Shown here one piece after another: positions 43,386 through 54,647 of a stretch of DNA of 64,000 nt. Below the pieces are notes generated by a model. The model worked only from the letters and a program-made list of their open reading frames with translations, did not search any database and was not told where the DNA came from. The stretch is from Bacteroidota bacterium (lineage in GTDB: Bacteria; Bacteroidota; Bacteroidia; Chitinophagales; Chitinophagaceae). Made by a program: the position numbers and the translations under genes. Within the stretch, counting starts at the first letter, position 1. Every line of letters begins with the position of its first letter. The stretch covers positions 1 through 64,000 of the forward strand of contig JAUZNZ010000022.1 of assembly GCA_030706735.1 (NCBI GenBank), in the 5' to 3' direction.

Positions 43386-44799
43386 GCCGGTCCAGCATCC
43401 TGCCAGTTTCCGGGATCCGTCGGGATTTATCGTGCGCGCCGGCACCATGTATTACCGACAGGTCGACCAGGCCGGCGCGCAGGATTATGAGCAGCTCATG
43501 CGGTCGGGCCTTTATGACCGACTTATTGCCAGAAAATTACTGATCCCGCATACCGAGGTTGACGAGGACCTGACCGGCTCGGCGAAGCGATACAAGACGT
43601 TGCTGCCCCGGCAGCTCCCGTTCATCAGCTATCCTTCCGAGTGGTCACCCGACCAGCTGAGGGATATCGCGTTGCACAGCCTGGACGTCCTGGAACTGGC
43701 GCTTGACCATGGCATGATCCTGAAGGACGCCAGTCCGATGAACGTTCAATTCGACGGCGGTGCTCCGGTATTCATCGATACCTTGTCGTTCACGTCCTAC
43801 GATGAGACCAGGCCCTGGGTCGCGTACCGGCAGTTCTGCGAGTGCTGCCTTTTTCCGCTTTATCTGCATCGCTATGCCGGCGACGGCGTCCACCGGATCT
43901 TTGCGGCCTATCCCGCGGGTATTCCGGCTGCAGTGACTGCGAGGCTTCTGCCCGCGAAAAGCAGGCTGAGCAGCGGGGTCTGGATGCATGTCCTGCTGCA
44001 AAGCAAGATCAGGAGCGATGGAGAGCCCGGCGGCAGGACCCTCTCCTTCAGCAAAGAAAAGCTGCTGCGTTTGGTACATCACCTGCGCCATATTATTAAA
44101 CAGATGAACCTGGTTGGGCGGGCGGGTACGGCCTGGAGCGGGTACTACGGGGAAGGGCAAGCGATGTCGGGCGATGGTTATCTTAAAGCGAAAGAAAAAT
44201 TATTCCTTGAATTGACCGGGGAGATCGAAGCGGCGACCTGGCTGGATCTGGGCGCGAATGACGGCCATTTCACGCGTCTGTTGGCGGGCAGGCTGCCGGC
44301 GGGCAAGGGGAAGCGCATCGTCGCCGTCGATGCCGACTGGCTGTGTATCGACCGGCTGTACCTGGCGACCCGGAAGGCCGGAAAGGCCCGGGAAGACGCC
44401 GGGGACCCGACCATTTTCCCTCTTTGCGTGGACCTGTGCGAACCCACGCCGGCTGGGGGTTTTCGCAACGAAGAACGGGCGGCATTCAGCGATCGCGCGA
44501 GGTCGGAGGCGGTTGTCGCCCTGGCGCTGGTGCACCACCTGGCGCTTGGACGGAGTATTCCGCTCGCGGGCATCGCGCAATATTTCGCGGAACTGACGGA
44601 GTCCTGGCTTATCGTGGAATTCGTTCCACTGACCGATGAACGGGCGCATGCGTTGATCCGAAACAAGGCGCTCTGGCATATCCCCTATGACCGGGCGGCG
44701 TTCGAGAGCGCTTTTGGGAACGCCTTCCTAATCGAGCGGTGCGAGATCATCCCCGGCACGGAGAGAATACTGTACCGGATGAAAAAGAAGAATGCATGA
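43366..44799 (+). CDS. NoeA-like SAM-dependent methyltransferase
   Basis: 477 residues. The N-terminal half (about 20-250) has a kinase-like look: LDHGMILKDASPMNVQFDG and PVFIDTLSFTSYDETRPW resemble catalytic and metal loops of small-molecule kinases. The C-terminal half holds a Rossmann methyltransferase with motif I WLDLGANDGHFTRLLAG (about residue 290), an acidic binding residue in IVAVDADW and ALALVHHLAL after it. This two-part design is that of NoeA-type nodulation and surface-glycan methyltransferases. It overlaps both neighbours, so small protein, methyltransferase and sulfatase-fold enzyme are translated together. Confidence 0.82.
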   Translation: MKRNAPEPVQHPASFRDPSGFIVRAGTMYYRQVDQAGAQDYEQLMRSGLYDRLIARKLLIPHTEVDEDLTGSAKRYKTLLPRQLPFISYPSEWSPDQLRDIALHSLDVLELALDHGMILKDASPMNVQFDGGAPVFIDTLSFTSYDETRPWVAYRQFCECCLFPLYLHRYAGDGVHRIFAAYPAGIPAAVTARLLPAKSRLSSGVWMHVLLQSKIRSDGEPGGRTLSFSKEKLLRLVHHLRHIIKQMNLVGRAGTAWSGYYGEGQAMSGDGYLKAKEKLFLELTGEIEAATWLDLGANDGHFTRLLAGRLPAGKGKRIVAVDADWLCIDRLYLATRKAGKAREDAGDPTIFPLCVDLCEPTPAGGFRNEERAAFSDRARSEAVVALALVHHLALGRSIPLAGIAQYFAELTESWLIVEFVPLTDERAHALIRNKALWHIPYDRAAFESAFGNAFLIERCEIIPGTERILYRMKKKNA

Positions 44800-46352
44800 A
44801 GCGCTCTCTTTCCCATATCCCCTACTTCGTGCTCCTGCTGCCGGTATTCTTCGTGCTGCATGGATACCTGGAAAACTTCGGCTGGATAGAACCGGGAGCC
44901 TGTGCCCTCCTGGCGGGAGAATACATCGGTGCGGCGGCCCTTTGCTGCGGGGTTGCTTACCTCTACTACCGGGACCTGGTGAAAGCGGCCATGATGACGG
45001 TTTGTCTTTTCGCCATCTATTTCTTTTTCGGCGCGGTGCACGATTTCCTTTACAACCATTCGATCTTCCTTCATCGTTATGCCATCCTGCTGCCCTTGCT
45101 CGCGGGCTTGCTGATCTTTGTATTCGTCGCGCTGAAACGGGCGGGTGGCGCGGGGGGTACGGAGGGCACGGAGCGGGGGGCGCGGGGCGCGGGCCGGGCG
45201 AGGCAGACCTTTCCGCGGATCACGCTCTTTCTGAATACCCTGTTGATCCTCTATATCCTGACAGACGGGGCCAGGATTGTCTGGAAGGCGATCCATCCCG
45301 ATCCGGACAAGCTATCCGTCTACAACCTGTTGCCGGCGGCCGGGTACCGCACCTGCGACACGTGCGCCAACCCGGACATTTACTTTCTTCTATTCGATGA
45401 ATATGCCAGCTCCGCGGCGCTAAAGCAAGTCTATGGATACGACAACAGCGCTTTTGACCGCTGGTTGGAGGGCAATGGGTTCCATATCGTGACCGGCAGT
45501 CGCGGGAATTACAACTACACCCCTTTTTGCATGGCGTCGATCCTGAACATGTCTTATCTGCACGGGTTCAGAACAGGCGCCGGCGTGGACGTCCGCGATT
45601 TCGCCAGCTGCAATACGCTTATCCGCCACAACGAGGTCCTGCGTTACCTGGGTTCACGGGGATACGAGGTGGTCAACCTGTCCATCTTCGATCTCGCAGG
45701 CAATCCTTCTCCTTTCAACCAATTCCTTCTGCCGGTCAAAACGAACCTGATCACGGAAAGGACCCTATTCTATTCGGTGTACCGGGATCTCGGATGGCAT
45801 CTGTATACCCTCCCTGCCCCGATCAGCAAGGTTTTCGGCAACATCACCTACAAATCCCTGAAGGACAATAATGCGATCCTCGAGCAAACGGAAGAAGCCG
45901 GCATGCACAAGGGCTCCACGCCCCGGTTCATTTATTCGCACTTCGAGATGCCCCATTCTCCGTTCTATTACGACGCGCAGGGGCATAGCAAACCTGAGCA
46001 GCAGCTGGTAAAAGAAATGTTCCAGACGGGCGACCCGAAACCTTACCTCGGGTACCTGCCGTATACCAATCGAAAGATCATGGAACTGGTCACGAGCATA
46101 CGCCGGCATACGCATGATTCGGCAGTCATCATCGTGATGGGCGACCATGGCTTCAGGGACAATATTCCGGACTCGGGCTATGCGCATCATTTCCAGAACC
46201 TGAATGCCGTATTTATCCCGGACAGGGATTATCATTTGTTCTATGACAGCATGACCGGCGTCAATCAATTTCGCGTCCTATTCAACAAATTGTTCGGGCA
46301 GAATTTCCGTTTGTTAAGCGACTCTACTATAACTTTGCGGGACAACAGATAA
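44796..46352 (+). CDS. Sulfatase-fold membrane enzyme (LTA-synthase/EptA-like)
   Basis: 518 residues, ATG at 44796 overlapping the previous TGA (ATGA). The first 170 residues hold about five membrane helices, then a Gly/Arg/Glu-rich low-complexity cytoplasmic or loop segment (GGAGGTEGTERGARGAGRAR) and a further helix. The periplasmic catalytic domain has the metal-binding opening DIYFLLFDEYASS, the likely nucleophile region NYTPFCMASILNM, and IIVMGDHGFRDN for the second metal site. Enzymes of this layout transfer or remove phospho- or sulfo-groups on envelope polymers. The actual substrate is not evident; the coupled methyltransferase suggests a surface glycan. Confidence 0.85.
   Translation: MKRSLSHIPYFVLLLPVFFVLHGYLENFGWIEPGACALLAGEYIGAAALCCGVAYLYYRDLVKAAMMTVCLFAIYFFFGAVHDFLYNHSIFLHRYAILLPLLAGLLIFVFVALKRAGGAGGTEGTERGARGAGRARQTFPRITLFLNTLLILYILTDGARIVWKAIHPDPDKLSVYNLLPAAGYRTCDTCANPDIYFLLFDEYASSAALKQVYGYDNSAFDRWLEGNGFHIVTGSRGNYNYTPFCMASILNMSYLHGFRTGAGVDVRDFASCNTLIRHNEVLRYLGSRGYEVVNLSIFDLAGNPSPFNQFLLPVKTNLITERTLFYSVYRDLGWHLYTLPAPISKVFGNITYKSLKDNNAILEQTEEAGMHKGSTPRFIYSHFEMPHSPFYYDAQGHSKPEQQLVKEMFQTGDPKPYLGYLPYTNRKIMELVTSIRRHTHDSAVIIVMGDHGFRDNIPDSGYAHHFQNLNAVFIPDRDYHLFYDSMTGVNQFRVLFNKLFGQNFRLLSDSTITLRDNR
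46330..46337 (+). promoter_or_regulatory. -7 element TAACTTTG for bioB
   Basis: An exact TAnnTTTG match located in the final codons of the upstream gene, 38 bases before the bioB ATG; a TTTG at 46310 could serve as -33. Confidence 0.5.
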
Positions 46353-46374
46353 CTTCACCAATAAATGATCCATC

Positions 46375-47358
46375 ATGGTTCGAAATAACTGGACGATCGG
46401 GGAAATACAGGAGATCTATCATTCGCCGTTGCTGGAGCTTGTCTATCGGGCCGCCACGGTCCACCGGGAGTTCCAGGATACGGGTGAAGTGCAGGTATGT
46501 ACCTTATTGTCCATCAAGACCGGGGGTTGCCCGGAAGACTGCGCCTATTGTCCGCAGGCTGCCCGCTATGATACGGGCGTCGGCGTGCAGTCCCTGATGA
46601 AGAAGGAAGACGTGCTGGCCTATGCGGAGAAGGCCAGGCGAGCCGGTTCCACCCGGTTCTGTATGGGTGCGGCCTGGCGCGAGGTGAGGGACAATAAGGA
46701 CTTCGACAGGGTACTGGACATGGTCAAAGGAGTGAATGAGATGGGCATGGAGGTCTGCTGCACCCTGGGAATGCTCACGGAAGAGCAGGCCAGGCGCCTG
46801 GCGGATGCCGGTCTATATGCCTACAATCATAACCTGGATACTTCTCCGGAATATTATAATGAGATCATATCGACCCGCACGTACGGGGACCGGCTGAAGA
46901 CGCTGGACAATGTGCGCAGGGCTGGCGTTACGGTTTGTTGCGGCGGCATCATCGGATTGGGCGAGACCCATGAGGACCGGATCGGCATGCTGCATACCCT
47001 GGCCAATCTTCCCGAGCATCCGGACAGCGTGCCCATCAACGCCCTGGTCAGGGTGAAGGGAACGCCGCTCGAAGACAACCCCAAGGTAGATCATTGGGAC
47101 ATGGTGCGCATGATCGCCACCGCCAGGATCCTGATGCCCAAAACGATGGTCCGGTTAAGCGCCGGCCGGACGGAAATGAGCCAGGCTGAACAAGCTTTTT
47201 GCTTCCTGGCCGGAGCCAATTCGATCTTTGCCGGGGAAAAGCTGCTTACCACGCCGAACCCTTCTTTTGAAGAGGACATGCAGATGTTCGACCTGTTGGG
47301 ACTGAAACCGCGGGAAGCCTTTAAGGATGAGAAGGAATTGACGGTTCTTAATCCCTAA
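46375..47358 (+). CDS. bioB: Biotin synthase
   Basis: 327 residues. The radical-SAM cysteines are in [18 protein letters not shown] (C-x3-C-x2-C). The second, sacrificial 2Fe-2S cluster is served by downstream conserved cysteines ([25 protein letters not shown]), and the closing blocks [18 protein letters not shown] and [18 protein letters not shown] are typical. It inserts sulfur into dethiobiotin. Other bio genes are absent from the window. The 3' end overlaps the convergent response-regulator gene by 11 bases. Confidence 0.97.
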   Translation: MVRNNWTIGEIQEIYHSPLLELVYRAATVHREFQDTGEVQVCTLLSIKTGGCPEDCAYCPQAARYDTGVGVQSLMKKEDVLAYAEKARRAGSTRFCMGAAWREVRDNKDFDRVLDMVKGVNEMGMEVCCTLGMLTEEQARRLADAGLYAYNHNLDTSPEYYNEIISTRTYGDRLKTLDNVRRAGVTVCCGGIIGLGETHEDRIGMLHTLANLPEHPDSVPINALVRVKGTPLEDNPKVDHWDMVRMIATARILMPKTMVRLSAGRTEMSQAEQAFCFLAGANSIFAGEKLLTTPNPSFEEDMQMFDLLGLKPREAFKDEKELTVLNP

Positions 47359-47788
47359 CCGATATTCGGGAGAAAGGGTTACCATCTTCCCTGAATTGGC
47401 CGACCTCCTCGCAGAGATAGGTATTGCCGGCCAATACTTCATGAATGGCATTGACCATTTCCGTGCTGGACGAATTCTTGGTTACATATCCATTGGCGCC
47501 GTTCCGGAGCATCTGGTGCACATAAGAGCGTTCGGCCCGAACGGATATGGCGATGATCTTGATGCCGGGCAGGGACTCCCTGATGACACGGGTGGCCTCC
47601 AGCCCGTTTATTGGCTCCATATGTATATCCATGAGGATGATATCGGGCTGAAGCTGACGGGCCGCCTCGATGGCTTCCCGTCCATTGGTGCATTGGGCGA
47701 TCACTTTGACTTCAGGAACCTGGTTCAATACCCAGCTCCAGGCCTCGCGAACATGAAAATGGTCATCTGCAATAACAAGTTTTACCAT
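47348..47788 (-). CDS. Stand-alone receiver-domain protein, lacking its LuxR DNA-binding domain
   Basis: 146 residues. The receiver domain is complete: [14 protein letters not shown], phospho-aspartate in [13 protein letters not shown] (about D54), switch lysine in [12 protein letters not shown]. After the usual linker it stops at [10 protein letters not shown], which is exactly where a NarL/LuxR DNA-binding domain begins (S-x-R-E-x-E). The expected 60 further residues are missing, and the DNA beyond encodes the end of bioB on the other strand. It could be a genuine single-domain phosphate sink or the product of a truncation that placed it against bioB. Confidence 0.85.
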   Translation of the reverse strand: MVKLVIADDHFHVREAWSWVLNQVPEVKVIAQCTNGREAIEAARQLQPDIILMDIHMEPINGLEATRVIRESLPGIKIIAISVRAERSYVHQMLRNGANGYVTKNSSSTEMVNAIHEVLAGNTYLCEEVGQFREDGNPFSRISVRD

Positions 47789-47915
47789 GGATTGGGTCTT
47801 TGATCAGTGCTCTCCAAAGTTAACATTTAGGGAATAAAAAGGAAACAAAAGAGCGGATTACCCGCAATGAATACCCAAATCCCTTAGGTTATACGCGGGA
47901 TTTTTTAGTCAATCC

Positions 47916-48986
47916 CTAATCATTTAGACTTAGATTTAATCCAAACTGATTATAGGCGGTGCTGTTCTGGTAATAACTGCGGGCATATCGCAATTGCCAT
48001 TTTTTAAGGAGGACGCCGACGCCCATGGAAAATCCGGTCAATCCGTTCATGGCGTCACCGATATTCAGCTCCTTACGGCGAAGGTAATTGTAGGCCACGG
48101 TGATCTCCACCTTGTCTTCGGGGAAGGCCTGAGCGGCCAGTACGAGGTGACGAAAGATCTTATCCACCGTAAAATTCGAGCCCCTGTTGCCCTGATCGAA
48201 GCCATTATCGTTGTTAAAGGCCGTATCGTCATAGCGGATATTGAATGCCTGCAGGTGAGTCGCCGTGACGGAGAACTGCAAGGGCGCTTTGGCGAGGCGT
48301 TTGGTAATGCCCAGTTCCATATCGAAGGGCAATTCCCCTTTTTTAGTGCCCGCATAGGCCTTGAATTGCATGCCCATATTGCGCGCGGTAAGCGCAACCT
48401 GCAAGAGCCGGGCGCTGTCGTAATAACTTATCCCGATATCCATGGCGGCGCCGGTGGACCGGTAGGGTCCATAGGCGGAGTGGATCAGTTTTAGCGCCAC
48501 CCCATAAAACCACTTCTTTTCATATTGCCTCGACGCCGCCGTCTGTATGACGTAATCTGCCGGGCGGAGGTCGCCGAAGACATTTCCGGACGCATCGGTT
48601 TGGGTGATGTGGCCGTAGTCGAAATAATTCACGCCTGCCGCGAGGTTGGTCTGCCATTTTTTGTTGTAAGCGGCGGCCCAAAGGCTATAGTGGTCGATGC
48701 CGGCATAGAGGGACGTAAAGGCGGCGTTGAGCTGACCGTGCATGGACTTCCTGAGCATGGAGGGATTTGAAAAAGAGAGGCCGACGTCATCGGACATGTC
48801 GGAAATATTGACCCCGCCGAGGGCCGTCAGTTGCGGCGTGCCGGGGAGGGTTAGGAAACTATAGACGGTGCTGCCGCCGAGGGTTTGCGCGGAGAGACGA
48901 CTTAGCGGCAAGCTGGAAGCCAGAAGGAGCTGCAAGCTGCAAGCACCAAGCTTCAGGTGGCTACTGAAAAGTCGTTTAAGGCGCAT
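47916..48986 (-). CDS. porQ: Type IX secretion system protein PorQ
   Basis: 356 residues. The signal region is followed by the family opening GGSTVYSFLTLPGTPQLTALGGVNIS, then SDDVGLSFSNPSML and a repeated outer-membrane beta pattern ending LNLSLND. PorQ belongs to the group that, with PorU, PorV and PorZ, handles cargo carrying T9SS sorting domains at the cell surface, such as the subtilase at 16.9-22.4 kb. The start at 48986 gives a signal segment encoded by an imperfect GCTTGCA repeat (LKLGACSLQLLLASSLPLS), which is unusual and leaves the true start a little uncertain. Confidence 0.88.
   Translation of the reverse strand: MRLKRLFSSHLKLGACSLQLLLASSLPLSRLSAQTLGGSTVYSFLTLPGTPQLTALGGVNISDMSDDVGLSFSNPSMLRKSMHGQLNAAFTSLYAGIDHYSLWAAAYNKKWQTNLAAGVNYFDYGHITQTDASGNVFGDLRPADYVIQTAASRQYEKKWFYGVALKLIHSAYGPYRSTGAAMDIGISYYDSARLLQVALTARNMGMQFKAYAGTKKGELPFDMELGITKRLAKAPLQFSVTATHLQAFNIRYDDTAFNNDNGFDQGNRGSNFTVDKIFRHLVLAAQAFPEDKVEITVAYNYLRRKELNIGDAMNGLTGFSMGVGVLLKKWQLRYARSYYQNSTAYNQFGLNLSLND
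48908..48953. repeat. Imperfect GCAAGCTG repeats in porQ signal sequence
   Basis: GCAAGCTG or close variants recur at 48908, 48932 and 48939, with a degenerate copy near 48948. On the coding strand they read as GCTTGCAGCTTGCAGCT-like units encoding the Leu/Ala/Ser-rich signal peptide. Confidence 0.6.
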
Positions 48987-49052
48987 ATTTACGGCAACCC
49001 CTAAGGTACAGCTAAAATCGTAGCGACGGATTTGGCGAAGTCCGGCCCGCGG

Positions 49053-51455
<2,403 letters not shown>

Positions 51456-51541
51456 GTGTGTTAATGGTTCGTCGTTGACAGGTTTCAGGTGACAAAATAG
51501 CACCTGTAAGGGAAAAATCCTACTGTTTTCCTGCTGATCGG

Positions 51542-51557
51542 GGCCCTGTAAAGGGCC
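51542..51557. promoter_or_regulatory. Inverted repeat in the lon upstream region
   Basis: GGCCCT and AGGGCC separated by GTAA, 87 bases upstream of the lon ATG. No T-run follows, so it is not a terminator; it could be an operator. Confidence 0.35.
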
Positions 51558-51594
51558 GAAATATATGGGTCAATATTGATACCAAAGAAGAAGA

Positions 51595-51626
51595 CCCTCC
51601 AGATTGTCAGGAGGGCCGTCTTTTTT
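51595..51626 (-). terminator. Intrinsic terminator after beta-barrel gene
   Basis: Stem CCCTCC (51595-51600) with GGAGGG (51610-51615), flanked by GAC/GTC. Read on the minus strand, a T-rich tail follows; read on the plus strand a run of six T is also present, so it may work in both directions. Confidence 0.6.
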
Positions 51627-51651
51627 GTCTTAACTCGTTGAAATAAAGGCG

Positions 51652-52242
51652 TCAGAAGATGCGAAATCCGGCATAAATCTGCCATCCCTGGTTCTTCCAT
51701 GTCTGGGAATTGCCCAGGTCGTTGATGTCGTTGAGCCCGACTGCGTACCTCGCTCCCAGCTTGAGCGCCATCAGGTTAAGTTGAACGCCCCCGATCATGG
51801 AGAAATCCCCCTTCTTGAATGCACTTTGGCCATTCTGGAGCAAGGTCTGATCGCCGCTCATCAGGATCCCGAACTGCGGGCCAGCCATCAGGCTGATCAG
51901 CTTTATCGGCCTGTAACTCAATAGGATAGGCATACTGAGGTAATTCAATTTACCCTTGAAGTCGTTCGGGCCTTCAGGAAAGACGTCGCTGAACTTTGCG
52001 CCTGTGCGGTAATTGGTTTGATTGAACATGACTTCGGGCTGGATACCCCAGCGGCTGCTGAAGTTCAGTTCTGCGAAGGCTCCGGCATTGTACCCGAACT
52101 GGAATCCCTGATCAAAGGATTGTCCGTTCACCTTGAAAAGATTGGCGCCGGCCTTTATGCCGAGATGAACGCCCTGTGCCTGCGTATTGACGGCGGCGAA
52201 GCTGAACAATACCAGAGATAAAGCAACTGCTCTTGTGTTCAT
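51652..52242 (-). CDS. Outer-membrane beta-barrel protein (PorT-like family)
   Basis: 196 residues. A signal peptide (LSLVLFSFAAVNTQAQG) is followed by the family opening VHLGIKAGANLFKVNGQSF and strands such as FGYNAGAFAELNFSSRWGIQPEVMF and LISLMAGPQFGILMSG, ending in IYAGFRIF. This is the small barrel family often labelled porin family or outer membrane beta-barrel; PorT of the type IX system is a member, but this protein cannot be assigned to that role. It is a paralogue of the next gene upstream, with about the same strand order. Confidence 0.85.
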   Translation of the reverse strand: MNTRAVALSLVLFSFAAVNTQAQGVHLGIKAGANLFKVNGQSFDQGFQFGYNAGAFAELNFSSRWGIQPEVMFNQTNYRTGAKFSDVFPEGPNDFKGKLNYLSMPILLSYRPIKLISLMAGPQFGILMSGDQTLLQNGQSAFKKGDFSMIGGVQLNLMALKLGARYAVGLNDINDLGNSQTWKNQGWQIYAGFRIF

Positions 52243-52365
52243 AGTAGGTGGTTTTTTAATGAATGACTATATAAAGACCGAACTCTGAATGTTTCTTCAA
52301 CTCATGTGCCAACCGTGCCGTACCCTATCCGCATGAAGATCATCCGTCACTTCGATCCTTCGTCA

Positions 52366-53052
52366 TCATTTCACCCGGTACGTCAGGTAGGCCTGAAATC
52401 CATGCGTCTTCCATGAGTCCACGTTATCGTCGATATTGTTCAACTGTGTATATTGGACGGCATAGCGGACGCCAAGTTTAATTTTCCTGCTAATATCCAG
52501 TTGACCGCCAAAGAGAACCGAGAAATCATTTTTAGTAAAAGCGTCTTTTGGTCCATATGGCTGCTGTGAAACTCCCGGGGTCTGGTAGAACATATATCCG
52601 TATTGCGGACCGAGAAGGATCGTCAGTGCGTCGGTGGCACGGAAGGTGACCAATATCGGCAGCGATATATAATTCAGGGTCAGATTCTGGTAGCTGACCC
52701 CGATCCCCGGATAGAGCTGGTTGAATTCCGGAGAGGTCCGGGCAACGGTCTCATTGACGTCGAGTTCCGGCTGCAAGCCCCATCTGCGTGAGATCGGCCA
52801 TTCCACGTAGATGCCTCCGCTGTATCCAAATTTGAAATTATTATCGAACGACTTACCGGTCAATTTGTAAAAATCGGTGCCCGCCCTAAGGCCGAAATGA
52901 ATGGTCTTGTCGAAGGGCGCGGATGCCGGCTGGATGGCCGGGCTGATCGAATTGTTCGTCGCCGGCGACGTGGAAGGCGTCGTCGTTTGCGAATACGCGG
53001 TTACAGCAGTAATGGTTAAGAGGACAAATGAGAGTACAATTGATCGTTTCAT
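52366..53052 (-). CDS. Outer-membrane beta-barrel protein (paralogue of neighbour)
   Basis: 228 residues from the ATG at 53052, which gives a proper signal peptide (SIVLSFVLLTITAVTAYSQT). A Thr/Ser/Pro-rich segment of about 35 residues precedes the barrel, which starts IHFGLRAGTDFYKLTGKSF and shares strands RRWGLQPELDVNE and LTILLGPQYGYMF with the gene at 51.7 kb, ending FQAYLTYRVK. The two are adjacent tandem paralogues on one strand, 123 bases apart. The function is unknown; it presumably sits in the outer membrane. The roughly 290 bases upstream hold no gene that I can support. Confidence 0.85.
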   Translation of the reverse strand: MKRSIVLSFVLLTITAVTAYSQTTTPSTSPATNNSISPAIQPASAPFDKTIHFGLRAGTDFYKLTGKSFDNNFKFGYSGGIYVEWPISRRWGLQPELDVNETVARTSPEFNQLYPGIGVSYQNLTLNYISLPILVTFRATDALTILLGPQYGYMFYQTPGVSQQPYGPKDAFTKNDFSVLFGGQLDISRKIKLGVRYAVQYTQLNNIDDNVDSWKTHGFQAYLTYRVK

Positions 53053-53342
53053 TTGCTGATTCTGTTTTTTTTGGTTCAAAATAATGTTGAATTTACAGGT
53101 CATTCGCTTACTTATCTGTTAAAATGCTTTAACGTATCGTTAATGCTTTTATAAAGCCAGCGCAAAAGTAAAACCTTTTACGGTAGGCACCGCGTGTAAT
53201 CGAAAGGTATTGGATAGAATGTGGGGAAGGAACAGGTTCGGGCGTAGGCTTCGCATAGGCAAGACCGGTAGTATTCCGGCCGGTGAGGCCTTGTTTGTAT
53301 AACGTGAAAACCAAAGGGAAATTGTGTCCGGCGAGGGGATGG

Positions 53343-54587
53343 TCATACCAATTCGATGACAGTGATCTCCGGAAGGATGCCCACCCTTCCGGGGTAGCCG
53401 ATGAAGCCGTAGCCGCGATTAACATATAGTTTTTGTCTGCCCTCTTCATACAGTCCGGCCCATTCCTTATACACATATTGGACGGGGCTCCACTTGATGC
53501 CCGGGATCTCGACGCCGAACTGCATGCCGTGGGTATGTCCTGCCAGGGCCAGATCGATGTCCGGATATTTCGACCGGACCTCGGCATCCCAGTGGCTGGG
53601 GTCATGGCTCATCAGGATCTTGAAGGGATAGTTCTCCGCACCGGCATAGGCCTGGGCCATTTTGCCATATTTCGGGAACCGCGCCTTGGCGCTCCAATTC
53701 TCGATCCCTATGAGCGCGATCTGCTGGCCTCCTTTCTCGAGGGCGACGTGCTCATTCATCAGGAGCCGCCATCCCATCGCTGCCTGGATCCGTTTCAGGT
53801 GTTCGAGATTGGCCCTCTTGGCCTCGGGCGTCTCCCACCAATGATAGTCCCCGTAGTCATGGTTACCAAGGGTGGAGAAGACCCCCATCGGAGCCTGGAG
53901 GCGGCTGAACACGTCGATATAATCGTTCATTTCGATAGCCAGGTCGTTTACGAGGTCGCCGGTGAACAGGATCAGGTCGGCATTCTCCTTAAGCACCATG
54001 TCGACGCCTCGGGCCACCGCGGCCTTGTCGGTGAAGCTGCCTGAGTGAATATCAGAGAGTTGGACGATCTTTATCCCCTTGAAGGCGGGGGGAAGGTTAT
54101 CGAAAGCGAGCCGCATCCGGCGGACCTTGTAGTTATATTTATTACTGAAGCCATAAAGGAGGGAAGAGAACAGGGTTCCCCCCACCCCGAGACCCAGCCA
54201 GCTCAGGAACACGGACCGCGAAATGCCTCCGTCGCCGGCATCCGGTCCTTTGGTATTTCGGGAGAACAGCGCGGCGATGATCCACTGGATCAGGCGGCGG
54301 ATATCGTCCACTAAAAGGAATACCGCGGCAAAGAGTTTGGCGATGAACAGACCCAGTAGGGTTGCAAAGAGGTAATTGCGGAGCCTGGGCCACTGGTCGG
54401 CGTTGATAAAGGGGAGCAGGGCGAAAAGGATGAGGGCGGTGACCGATATCCCCCAATAGCTAAAGAAGATGATCGTCCTGGTGCGGGCGGTTGCCTCCTG
54501 GCTAACGGTCTTTATGGCCTGGAAGACATAGAAATCCAGGATGATGACGATAGCGATCACAATCGAGATAAACCGCCAATTACGCAT
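53343..54587 (-). CDS. Membrane-anchored metallophosphoesterase
   Basis: 414 residues. The first 130 residues carry about four hydrophobic helices (RFISIVIAIVIILDFYVFQ, GISVTALILFALLPFI, LFATLLGLFIAKLFAAVFLL, SWLGLGVGGTLFSSLLYGF). The catalytic domain has the complete calcineurin-type set: IVQLSDIHSGSF, ILFTGDLVND, STLGNHDYGDY, ILMSHDPSHW and LALAGHTHGMQFG. Members hydrolyse phosphodiesters such as UDP-diacylglucosamine or cyclic nucleotides; the target here is unknown. It lies 60 bases from the FMN-reductase gene on the same strand. Confidence 0.92.
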   Translation of the reverse strand: MRNWRFISIVIAIVIILDFYVFQAIKTVSQEATARTRTIIFFSYWGISVTALILFALLPFINADQWPRLRNYLFATLLGLFIAKLFAAVFLLVDDIRRLIQWIIAALFSRNTKGPDAGDGGISRSVFLSWLGLGVGGTLFSSLLYGFSNKYNYKVRRMRLAFDNLPPAFKGIKIVQLSDIHSGSFTDKAAVARGVDMVLKENADLILFTGDLVNDLAIEMNDYIDVFSRLQAPMGVFSTLGNHDYGDYHWWETPEAKRANLEHLKRIQAAMGWRLLMNEHVALEKGGQQIALIGIENWSAKARFPKYGKMAQAYAGAENYPFKILMSHDPSHWDAEVRSKYPDIDLALAGHTHGMQFGVEIPGIKWSPVQYVYKEWAGLYEEGRQKLYVNRGYGFIGYPGRVGILPEITVIELV

Positions 54588-54647
54588 GATTCATTCGTTT
54601 AGTTTGCAAAGTTGAGCTATTCGGCATATCGTTCCTACGATTCGTTC

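Noticed and set aside
53053-53342. Possible small gene in the 290-base gap between the beta-barrel and metallophosphoesterase genes
   Set aside because: The frames there are short, low in similarity to anything recognisable and overlap the phosphoesterase frame; no gene called.
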